A stretch of DNA of 64,000 nt from contig CAUWAG010000007.1 of NCBI GenBank assembly GCA_963556695.1, positions 4,216,001 through 4,280,000 on the forward strand, in the 5' to 3' direction. The stretch comes from Anthostomella pinea. Lineage: Eukaryota; Ascomycota; Sordariomycetes; Xylariales; Xylariaceae. Shown here piece by piece: positions 11,867 through 20,366 of the stretch (position 1 is the stretch's first letter; each line of letters opens with the position of its first letter). The notes beneath the pieces are model-generated. The model was not told where the DNA came from, searched no databases, and saw only the letters and a list, made by a program, of their open reading frames with translations. Both the position numbers and the translations under genes were made by a program.

Positions 11867-12082
11867 ATAGATAGCTTTTCTTGAAGGACCAGATGGATGA
11901 CCCCAAGGTCATACCGCCGCAACAACGGGGATGGGCCCGTGAGCGGGACTGACTGTACTTATTATCTTGAGACCTCCACAACCCTGCGATACAGAGGCTC
12001 TGGGAGGCGTGGTTTGCACTACTGAGGAGCTACCCCCCACGTTAAATACAAAACAAACAAACAAACAAACAAACAAACAAAC
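11867..12082 (+). mobile_element. 5'-truncated SINE copy with (AAAC)n tail
   Basis: This 216-bp unit is flanked by the 12-bp direct repeat AAGCACCCTGGC at 11855-11866 and 12083-12094. It ends in about eight AAAC units (from about 12050). Its 3' half is closely similar to the reverse complement of 19763-19925, sharing for example TTTGCACTACTGAGGAGC and CCCCCCACGTTAAATAC. It lacks the tRNA-like head of the full copy, as expected when target-primed reverse transcription stops early. It lies about 270 bp upstream of the P450 start. Confidence 0.82.
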
Positions 12083-12355
12083 AAGCACCCTGGCTCGCGG
12101 GGGTTCCTGTGTTTGGCGAGTTGGCGTTTGATGCGGTTGGTGGCTCACAGTCTAATCCTTGCTCCATCACCTCTTCCACAACTGCCAACTGCAGGAAAGG
12201 AAGTGGACAACCTATTAGCGCTCACATATGAAAGTAGCAGAGCGATCTTCATCTTCATCTTCAACATCATCATCAGCTCGAGCTGTCTGAATGCACACAC
12301 CACTCCATTCTCCCCCAGCAGCCAAAGTCCTTCAAAAGCGCTTTGGTACCTAGGT

Positions 12356-13959
12356 ATGCTTGCTGCTAAAAATGCCTCGTCGGCGAGCGACTTCGAGGAT
12401 GCCACAGCACCGTCATTAGCCAGCCCTCGTGTGGTCGTCTTAACCATACTGCTCGCTGCCTTCTTGTACTTCTACATCCGTCGGAGGAGCCAGAGAACGG
12501 TGAGACTTGGCGATCAAGAAGTAGTGCATTCCCTCGGTGGCTGACCTTTCGCATTCTACCCAGCTCGAGATTGCCCTTGCGCAGCAATATAACTGCGAAC
12601 CGGTTCTTCCCAGGGTGCCATACAGACGGCCCTTAGCACTGGATCTGCTGAAGGTTCAATTCGAAGCCTTGTTTAGTGGACACACCCTCGAAGCATTGAC
12701 TGACTATATTACCATCGCCGACACTGTCAGACTGGAACTTTGGGGGGTGACGGGATACATCACCACTGATCCAGCAAACATCGAGACTATACTCTCAACA
12801 CGATTTGATGATTACGGGCTGGGTAATCGTCGCGTCGCAGCATTTCCTCTGCTTGGGGAAGGTATCTTCTCACAGGATGGCGCTCCTTGGAAACACTCGC
12901 AAGATTTGATCCGACGCCAATTCGCGCGGGTGCAAAAGCAAACGCTCTCAGTGTTCGAGCCTCACGTCAACGAACTCGTCGAAACTCTCACTGACGCAGC
13001 AGCCGCGGGCAATATCGTCGATATGAAGCCGTTCTTCTTCGAGTTCACCTTCAACACGACTACGCAGCTCCTATTCGGCGAGCCCCATAGCAGCCTATCT
13101 CGGGAAGACCGCGATGCTTTGCGAGACAGTTTCGACTATGCTGCGCTCGGCGTCGGTATCCGTGTTAGGTTGGCCGACCTGGCTCTCTTGTATAATCCCC
13201 CCAAGTTCCGCAGAGCATGCACGGTAGTGAGGGATTGGGCGACATTTTTCGCTGATAAAGCCTTGAGATACAAAGACGAGGTCGGGGAGGAGAAAGCTTC
13301 TGAAAAGTACTCCTTTATCATCGATCTGTGGAGAGAGATGGGGGACGAGGCTCTTGTGAGAGACCAGCTGCTTATATCCTGATCGCTGGTCGCGACTCTA
13401 CTGCTGCTTTGTTGAGTTGGACCTTGTAAGCTTGCGGACTCTGGTGCAACACCAAGCGGCTAACATGCAATTATAGCTTCCATCTAGTCCGTAACCCAGA
13501 CATTCTCGACAGAGTGAGACGGGAAGTCTCGGAGATACCGTCAGACATGCACATCACGCGCGACCAGATACAGAGACTACCCTTCCTGCGATGTTGCTTT
13601 AGCGAGAGTAAGATGCCCTCGTCCGCTATCACCTTTGATGCTGCTATCAACCTTGTTGACAGATATGCAGCTCTTCGATTATACCCTCAACTGGCACTGG
13701 CTATGTGGATTTCAACGGAGGATCCAGGCTCTGCCTCGGGAGTAAGACAAGCCCCTTTACACATCACGTATTCCATTGCTGACCACGTATAGAGGACTTT
13801 GCCCTGATGGAAGCTAGTTATGCCGTGGTTAGAGTACTGCAGGCATTTCCAAACATCCGTCTCCCAAGCGAAGTTCCGAACGAACCGGTCGGTGCGGAAC
13901 GGCAGAGTTTCTCGATTGCGCTGTCACCCACAGATGGTGTCAAAGTCTTGCTGACTTAG
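12356..13959 (+). pseudogene. Cytochrome P450 (CYP52-like) with frameshift and internal deletion
   Basis: Exons inferred: 12356-12499, 12564-13425, 13477-13607, 13671-13741 and 13793-13959. Exon 1 starts MLAAKNASSAS and carries a single N-terminal membrane anchor (VVVLTILLAAFLYFYI). Later parts match microsomal P450s of the alkane/fatty-acid hydroxylase type: GEGIFSQDGAPWKHSQDL, the I-helix IAGRDST, the K-helix ETLRLYPQ (ExxR) and a haem loop FNGGSRLCLG with its cysteine ligand. Two lesions are visible. Around 13371-13376 the frame breaks just before the I-helix, as if one base were lost. Between ETLRLYPQLAL and the haem loop only a few codons remain where families have about 90-100 residues, and the frame differs. 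All introns keep good splice signals, so loss was recent. Substrate unknown. Confidence 0.85.
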
Positions 13960-14442
13960 CTAGAATGAGGCCATGTGGGATTAGGAGTGTTCACATGATA
14001 AAGACACATTGTTGCAGATATCTTTTTTCCGCTGCAAGGAAATGAGGAAATGGCACGGGAGGTCACGTTCAATATAGTACTGCAGAATATGAGGCACAGC
14101 GCAAACAGGCTAAATGCCGAGCAGCAGAGAAGCAAAGTCTGTTGGCCAAAACCGTAGCATCCAATGCAGGCCCAGTAATATATCTGCCCAACGAATGCAA
14201 CAATCATCTCGAATTATATCACGGACTTTAGTCAGCGCCGAGGGGCGGCTTGATGCCGATGTCCATACAATGTCGCCCCAGAGGTCACCCCGCAACACGA
14301 CCACCCGCACCGAGGACGTCTCGACTGCTGTCACTGACAGACGACGGAATTTCCTACATCCAAGTAATCGGTAGTTTTGCGAAGTCGTCATATACCGCCG
14401 TGACGAAGACTTCGCTTGCAAGCAAATGCGGCCGGCACCAGA
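13960..14442. other. Spacer between P450 remnant and MpaB-like gene
   Basis: 483 bp without a supported gene. It must hold the promoter and leader of the downstream gene. No motif stands out. Confidence 0.4.
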
Positions 14443-15681
14443 ATGGACGCAACCAACGGCAACACGACCACCTCACCAATGGAAGAAGGCCATTCAGACT
14501 CAATGAAAATACCATGGCACATCATAACCCCCTCGCTCATCATATACTATCTAACTCTCGTGCGTCTCCTCCGCTTCCGCGCCATCCGGCAGCTCGAAGC
14601 CAAATACGCCGCCTACATCTCGGACCCCTACCGGCTAAACTACAAGCAAGCGCGCGAGATCATGCACCTGTCCATGCTCCACGACGACCCCTTCTTATTC
14701 GTCCTGGGCACGCAATGGGCGCTCGTCAAGAGCTACGCCATGGCGACGGGAACGCCGCTCCTCGCGCAAACGCGACAGCTGTGCGACGCCACCAAAGTCG
14801 GCCGCCGCGCCGAGGACACGGCCGTCTTCCTGGTCGAGCTGCTCGCGGGCGACATCGACGGCGCGAGGGGGCGCGCCGCGCTGGCCAAGCTGAATTGGAT
14901 CCACGGGCGCTACGGGGACCGCATCAAGGAGGGCGACTACGTGCACACGCTCGCGCTATTTGTCCTCGAGCCGCAGCGCTGGATCGCGCGGTACGGCTGG
15001 CGGCCCATGACGCTCCTCGAGCGCGTCGCGCAGCTGGTGTACTGGCGCGAGGTCGGGCACCGCATGGGGTTCGGCGGGATCCCGGCGACGCTGGAGGAGC
15101 TGGAGCTGTGGAAGGCGGACTACGAGGGGGAGAATATGTACTTCATCCCTGAGAACCGGTTGGTTGCGGATGCGACGGTGGGGCTGTTCCTGAGGCAGAC
15201 GCCACGGTTCTTGCATGGGGTTATGACGAGTTTGTTCATCTCGTTCATTGAGGAGGGGAAGGTGCGCGAGGCGCTGGGGTATCCTGATCCGCCTGCTTGG
15301 GCTACGGCTTTGACGGGTGGCTTCTTGTGGCTTCGGGGGTTTGTCATTCGGCACTTTTTCTTGCCGCGGTTGCGGAAGCTGGATCCGTTGGCTAAGCCCG
15401 GCGCGGATGGACGGCTCTATCAGACTCCTTCGTTTGTCGCGTTTGAGCCGTGGTATGTTGCTGATACTTGGTATAACAGGGTAATGCTGTGGGTGACATC
15501 TGGCGGAAAGATGAAGCCTGGTAAGAGTTTCCAAAGTCGAGGATATCTGCCCGAGGAGCTTGGCCCAGCTGAGTTCGAGAAGGCATCTAGAGGGCCAGTA
15601 GAGAGGCAGGCGAAGGCGATGGAAGAGTATATCAAGAATGGTGGATCAGCTGGTGTGGGCTGTCCCTTTAGATTTGGGTAG
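14443..15681 (+). CDS. ER-bound oxygenase MpaB / rubber-oxygenase (Lcp)-like protein, DUF2236
   Basis: Intronless, 412 aa, starting MDATNGN; the frame extends upstream only through a TTG. One N-terminal membrane segment (IITPSLIIYYLTLVRLL, residues ~25-45) is followed by a helical domain typical of the MpaB/MpaB'/Lcp family: AALAKLNWIHGRYGD, GDYVHTLALFVLEPQRWI, LERVAQLVYWREVGHRMG. Relatives are haem-dependent proteins; MpaB of Penicillium cleaves a farnesyl chain oxidatively in mycophenolic acid synthesis, and bacterial Lcp cleaves polyisoprene. The histidine in HGRYG is a candidate key residue. Codon use is GC-rich in the first two-thirds. It lies about 480 bp after the dead P450 on the same strand, so the two could once have worked together, but no other biosynthetic gene is seen. 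Confidence 0.8.
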   Translation: MDATNGNTTTSPMEEGHSDSMKIPWHIITPSLIIYYLTLVRLLRFRAIRQLEAKYAAYISDPYRLNYKQAREIMHLSMLHDDPFLFVLGTQWALVKSYAMATGTPLLAQTRQLCDATKVGRRAEDTAVFLVELLAGDIDGARGRAALAKLNWIHGRYGDRIKEGDYVHTLALFVLEPQRWIARYGWRPMTLLERVAQLVYWREVGHRMGFGGIPATLEELELWKADYEGENMYFIPENRLVADATVGLFLRQTPRFLHGVMTSLFISFIEEGKVREALGYPDPPAWATALTGGFLWLRGFVIRHFFLPRLRKLDPLAKPGADGRLYQTPSFVAFEPWYVADTWYNRVMLWVTSGGKMKPGKSFQSRGYLPEELGPAEFEKASRGPVERQAKAMEEYIKNGGSAGVGCPFRFG

Positions 15682-17113
15682 TAACGAAGACTGAAGATTG
15701 CACTGCTTCAATATCGCGCACGGGGTTGAGTGCTTGTGGCTCGCATCACAAGGGCATAGCAGAAGGTAGAAGATCAACCAATTTTTGGATATAGCGACAG
15801 ACTGTTCACTTCCTATGTGGAGATACGCTGCTCGATAACATACACACCTGGTCACGTAATGTGAAGAACGAACGACGGCCCCAAATTTTACATTGGTCAC
15901 AGACGCGGGTAGAGCCTCAGCCCCTGAAGTCCAGGAAAGCCTTCGTCATTCTGCTTCGAAAGTATACACTGGGGACAGAACCCTACACTATACATTTTGG
16001 ACCTGTTGGTATTTGTTTGGTCTCAAGGCTTTCTTATCAACTCTGAAAGAGGGGGGAGGAGTGGTTCAGGGGCTCCAGCTGGTTTCTCTGCGACCAAGTC
16101 CAGAATGGCCCTCCGATGTTCAGGGGAACTCTATTGATGCCCCTCAATCGTAGGTACATTATGTCAGTTGCTTATAATCTCAATGCAGCCGAAAAGATTC
16201 GTTCATAAGGGGCTGCAACTCCCCATCGATTACGCTCACCAACCCCTATTTGCCACATAACGACCATCAGGTCTCTAGGCGGCACCTAGGAATCTTGGCG
16301 GGTCATCAACCTCAGCTGGGAACATCAAAAGACAAGCTGTAGTATCGTACGCGGCGCCACCAGCCACTTCGATCCCCAGGAGTCACATCTCGCATCACTC
16401 TGTGCATATCCGTCGTCTTTATTATGTACCCATCTCACCAGAGTGAACAGCGGCGCTTCCACGACTACATCTCGAGATGGGTCTAAGTTTCATTTCAAGA
16501 GATTACCAAGTCAATAGCGGGCAAGAGAGTTGGCAAAAGAGCGCGTTTGGGGCATGTGACGGCGATCCAGCTTGATCGTGATCCTGACCCATACGTCGCC
16601 CCCTTCATGTCGTATGTCTCCGGGTTACCGTTCTCGACTAAGTTACCTACGAAGCCAAACGAAGACTACGAAGAGATCGCTTTAGTACCACCAGCCGCGC
16701 GACTCGGTGATCTCACCACTGCCACTGTCAGAGGTATGAGAACGTCCATTGGGTCTCAAGTCCCATCGGCGACTCGAGGTCTCGAATCAAGATGCATCTG
16801 AGCTTGGTCAGGGTTCAGCCGTTGACGGACGAAGGTGCTGGAGAGAAGTTCGCTGACCAAGTATTCGAGGGGCTCGCCCGAAGCGTTCTCAGACTGGCGA
16901 TGCATTGAAGCTGGGGAGCCGTACGCGAGCACATCCTGAGTTATCACCGGCACTTGTGTCCGGAGTGGGTACATGCGGGGACGGCGCACGGAGACTTTGA
17001 GGGGAATGGGGACGAACGAAGAGAAAATTTTTGCGACCAGACAGACTGAGTCACCATCTGTCATATTGCTCTTTAACAAGTCAACATTATCAGCAAGTAG
17101 CGAAGAAGTTAAA
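15682..17113. other. Spacer with possible gene fragment near 16.5-17.0 kb
   Basis: No whole gene is supported. Plus-strand frames at about 16547-16801 and 16790-17030 look weakly coding (for example DEGAGEKFADQVFEGLARSV) but are broken by stops and have no known domain. They may be remains of an old gene. Confidence 0.3.
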
Positions 17114-17200
17114 TCTTGATTGGTCTAGTGGTAAGGATACCCGCTTGTCATAGACAAGTTCGAAACGCGGGTGGCCGGGGTTCGATTCCCCGATCGAGAG
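17114..17200 (+). tRNA. tRNA-Asp (anticodon GTC) with a 15-nt intron
   Basis: A complete cloverleaf can be drawn. The acceptor stem is TCTTGAT/ATCGAGA with one G-U pair, followed by discriminator G. The D-arm is GTCTAGTGGTAAGGAT. The anticodon stem is CCCGC/GCGGG around the loop TTGTCAC, with GTC at 17147-17149. The T-arm is CGGGG-TTCGATT-CCCCG. The loop is split after base 37 by a 15-nt intron at 17151-17165, the canonical place for nuclear tRNA introns. Internal A and B boxes are intact. Confidence 0.92.
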
Positions 17201-17863
17201 GTATCGCGAGATCTGATTTTTTGCACGTTGGGTAAATTCATTTTTATTGCTATTGGCGCCCTTGCACACGAGCCATCGTGCAGTTGATCGCAGCATGCTA
17301 CGTATGCCGGCGGTATCGATACATTTAACAGTCTTCGAGCTCTATCTAACATTGTCGAAGTTTACTTACACTTTTGCACGCGTTCGAACCCCTGGTGATA
17401 AGAGTCAAATGAAATGTGTGTTCGTTCTTCCAAGCGTATACACAAGGTCCCTGCATTGAAATGGGTGTTATCACTAGATGTATTCGTAAGTGCTGCCTGT
17501 ATTCAGGTCGCGGTATGTCAACGCCGATCCACGGCAAATTTTACCCCTATCTACCTACCTCTATAATGGTCAACAGCCTCCCGGAGATTAAGCAAACTCC
17601 CAGCCCTTTACCCTTCTCTCTTCTTGGCCGGATCTCGACTTCTTTGCTATCGACCGCTTCGCGAGTGTCCGCCACCCACTTGTTCCGCAGCTCAGTGTTG
17701 ACCGCGGGTTCCTTCTGGCGTACCATCTCGTCAGGGACTCTAGGAGATGATTAGCCATGTGCTGAATGCCTCCTTCTCCACCTGGCTGTACGCAACAACA
17801 AGAGCGGACCTATGATGCCTCGTCGCAGTCCAGGTGCGTGCGCCATAGCCACCGTCACTATCT
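17201..17863. other. Spacer downstream of tRNA-Asp
   Basis: No gene recognised; only short overlapping frames. Confidence 0.35.
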
Positions 17864-18342
17864 TTGCTACTGCATATGTCCTCCTGCACCAGGTGCATCA
17901 TCTCGCAGGCCAGCGCTGACCGAAGGCGTTCGGCTATGTACTGGCAGGTCGCTGAAGCTGCCTACCGTGAGGCGGTGCTTCCGCTGCTTCCCATCAGCGA
18001 AATGACGACCGGTGTCATCGGCGCCGTCGTCACAGCCCTGGCGCCTCGCGACCGTGTCCCCGATGGCAGAGCTACGCCGTGCAACCCATCTGAATACCTG
18101 CACACTGAGGCCAGACTTCGGCCTGCACCCACGCGGTGTTCGAGCAGTGCGCACGGCGCTTCTGGTGGGCCGACGTGCGAGGCGCGCGACATATGCTGGA
18201 CTTATTGATGACGGTCAGGTACGGTTGGAAACGTGTGTTCCTCATGTGCCTCGGCGAGGAGAGCGGGTGGTTTCAGACCATTGAGAAGAGCCTTCTCCGG
18301 CTAGCGGCCGAGTATTCTCAGACCCGTGATCGGTTTGAGTGA
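17864..18342 (+). pseudogene. Possible frameshifted gene fragment, family unknown
   Basis: Two plus-strand frames look like parts of one protein. The first, about 17900-18115, reads YWQVAEAAYREAVLPLLP and later NPSEYLHTEARL. The second, about 18136-18342, reads FEQCARRFWWADVRGARHM and LMTVRYGWKRVFLMCLGEE, then ends at a TGA. The join near 18115-18136 needs a change of frame with no convincing intron. I do not recognise the family. Richness in Trp, Arg and Leu and the clean stop argue against a random frame, but this is not proof. Confidence 0.4.
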
Positions 18343-19078
18343 CGAGACATCTACGCCACATTGTACCCTTTCGAGCGTGACCCTTGCCTTGGAAAAGGTG
18401 TGAGGTGATGTGCTCCATGGAAGGCATGGTTCGCGATACAGTCTATTCAGGAATGTTTGGCTATGCTGGATGCACCATTTTACTACGGGACTACGGAGAA
18501 CTTGTCATAATGAATAGCTCACTGCGATCCTTACTGATTAACTCGTTCGACTCGACAATGACACACTCCTGCAGAGGAAGGGGATTTGTAAACTGGATTC
18601 GCCGGATGAACCACGCCTGCCAGTTCCCCCATTTTGCTTGCAGTACCTCAATCAACACATCTCGACGCTTGGCCTTGCATTGTTATCTTCAGTCAGTATC
18701 CACGAGTTTCTGCGTCTCCTTGAGTATGGAAATTACATGCATCAATCCAGCGGAAGCTGCCTGTCATGCCGCGCCAAGCGACGGAATCGACACGATAAAG
18801 CCCCTTTTTTTAACAAAGAGATTCGACTTTCTACAATAAGTCAGGAGATACCAATAGACTTCTTCCACAAAGATCGCGGTCCTTTGTGACTACCCAATTC
18901 CGGCTTCGGGTACCTTTGTTTTCAAAGCCCTCGCCGTTACGTCTAAGGCGAGAACGGTAAACACTCATGCAATGGTCGCCTAAGATTCGAATCCGTGGAC
19001 CACAGGCTGAACTACACTACTTGGCCGAGGATAGGATGGCTATCAGCTGTCATTCCTGCTCTACGTGGGACTTTTAAC
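18343..19078. other. Spacer upstream of the SINE-interrupted gene
   Basis: No gene is supported. It contains the promoter of the gene starting at 19079. Confidence 0.35.
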
Positions 19079-20008
19079 ATGTGTCTCAACATCGTCACTC
19101 ATACGTTGGTCTGCGATGTTCGTCCGGTGATGCCTCACCCCTTGACGCCGTCTACAATCGTCATCGACCCTTTTACAGCGCCCCAAGGAACGTGCTGCGA
19201 TTTCACATCCGCGCCGAGCGACCCTTCTCGGTGCCCTGTTCACGGATGTTGCGAGGTCGCAGTCCGATCGTTCCCCTGTGACTGCGGCAGCATCGTCGAA
19301 TACCACCGCTACGAGCGCGCCGCTCCCTCATCAGAAACCACTACACAGTCAGCCCCAGGACCTCGTCAAGAGGTCTGGCGAGAGATTCAGAGTCTCGATG
19401 AAGTCCTTACCGGGAGCGCCAAAGACTATCCTCTGGCATCTGAAGAGGTGCGGATAGCACGTCGTGGTATGCGGTTCAGAGGGGCGGACCTCGGACCAAA
19501 GGCCAGGGAATTGACGAGCGCCGTAAGCAACAGAGACCTCCAAGAGCAGAAGCTGAAGAACGGCTGTCCTCTAGGGCCTGAGTTCAAGGAAGCTTGCGAG
19601 CGGGTAAATTGTCTGGAAATGGAGGCTCTGCAGCACAGGTTCAAGGCAGCTTGCGAGAGGGTAGATCGTTTGGAGGTCGAGGCTCGGCAGCTTAGGGCTG
19701 ATTACTTTGCGTGGAAATGTGCGAAAGAGGGACTCGAGAACCAGGAGTATGCAAAGGCCATGTTTGTTTGTTTGTTTGTTTGTTTTGTATTTAACGTGGG
19801 GGGTAGCTCCTCAGTAGTGCAAACCACGCCTCCCAGAGCCATTGCATCGCAAGGTTGTAGAGGTGTCAAATTAGATACATTCAGATCCGCGCACGAGCCT
19901 ATCCTCGCTGTAGCGGTACCAATCTGGAGTGTTCAGATGGTTTTAGTCAATACCCAAGCACGATTCCGTCAGAAAAACCTCCTATCTAGTGACAAAGCGA
20001 CCCAGTGA
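19079..20008 (+). CDS. Fungal Cys-rich/coiled-coil protein with SINE-derived C-terminus
   Basis: A single-exon frame starting MCLNIVTHTLVCDVRPVM gives 309 aa in the present sequence. The N-terminal ~85 residues hold regularly spaced Cys and His (DVRPVM, CCDF, CPVHGCCEV, CDCGSIVEYHRY), possibly metal-binding, a pattern I associate with uncharacterised Aspergillus proteins. Residues ~110-225 are charged and helical, with an internal duplication: EFKEACERVNCLEMEALQ is followed by RFKAACERVDRLEVEARQ. From 19763 the frame enters a SINE and reads 81 codons of element sequence to a TGA at 20006-20008. If the SINE and one copy of its target duplication are ignored, the frame would end seven codons later (from the ATG) at the TAA 20364-20366, giving 234 aa. 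Function unknown. Confidence 0.68.
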   Translation: MCLNIVTHTLVCDVRPVMPHPLTPSTIVIDPFTAPQGTCCDFTSAPSDPSRCPVHGCCEVAVRSFPCDCGSIVEYHRYERAAPSSETTTQSAPGPRQEVWREIQSLDEVLTGSAKDYPLASEEVRIARRGMRFRGADLGPKARELTSAVSNRDLQEQKLKNGCPLGPEFKEACERVNCLEMEALQHRFKAACERVDRLEVEARQLRADYFAWKCAKEGLENQEYAKAMFVCLFVCFVFNVGGSSSVVQTTPPRAIASQGCRGVKLDTFRSAHEPILAVAVPIWSVQMVLVNTQARFRQKNLLSSDKATQ

Positions 20009-20330
20009 ACCTCAGTTCTCTGGTGTACATATCGTTCCAGTAGCCGTTCGATATATGTCGCATTGGTGGGTGGAGTAGGTGTTTGTTATCTGCTGGCGAG
20101 GGAAACCACAAGGGGGAAAACCTCGCAGGAGTGGGTATTGTGGAGACAAGCTGCTTGGCTATCGGGCTCTGCGATAAAATGGGGCCTCTCCACTGTCGTG
20201 TGCTGGTTATCGACTCGCACAAGCCGGGTCAGAAAGGGGGCCATAGCAGGATTCGAACCCACTTGTTCTCGTCGCCCACCGCACAAACGAGAACACAACC
20301 AGGCGCATTTGACCATTGCGCCATACGGCC
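19763..20330 (-). mobile_element. Full-length tRNA-derived SINE with 15-bp target duplication
   Basis: The 568-bp element is flanked by perfect 15-bp repeats TATGCAAAGGCCATG at 19748-19762 and 20331-20345. Read on the minus strand it starts exactly at 20330 with a tRNA-like head carrying A- and B-box promoters. It continues through a ~470-bp unrelated body and ends in (AAAC)n, seen on the plus strand as TTTG units at 19763-19785. This head-body-tail order with long, variable target duplications defines a tRNA-type SINE copied by a LINE reverse transcriptase. Its tail-proximal ~165 bp match the copy at 11867-12082. It has no long protein of its own. Confidence 0.88.
20239..20330 (-). ncRNA. 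tRNA-like head of the SINE (RNA polymerase III promoter)
   Basis: The 92-nt head has a fully paired 7-bp acceptor stem (GGCCGTA with TATGGCC, one G-T pair). It has an A-box/D-arm GCGCAATGGTCAAATGCGC and a T-arm with B box GGGTTCGAATCC (plus-strand 20249-20260). The anticodon region is not standard: it forms a 9-bp hairpin TGTTCTCGT/ACGAGAACA with a 14-nt loop. It is therefore a tRNA relic serving as an internal promoter rather than a working tRNA. Confidence 0.8.
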
Positions 20331-20366
20331 TATGCAAAGGCCATGGCTGCTGTGATGTCTGCCTAA

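Noticed and set aside
12356..15681. A secondary-metabolite gene cluster
   Set aside because: Only a dead P450 and an MpaB-like protein are adjacent; no synthase, tailoring set or regulator is present.
16547..17079. A gene in the 16.5-17.1 kb frames
   Set aside because: Frames on both strands are similar in length, broken by stops, and match no family; coding status could not be shown.
20239..20330. A functional tRNA gene on the minus strand
   Set aside because: Acceptor stem, A box and B box are present, but no 7-base anticodon loop on a 5-bp stem can be drawn. It is also joined to a body and AAAC tail within a target duplication. It is a SINE head.
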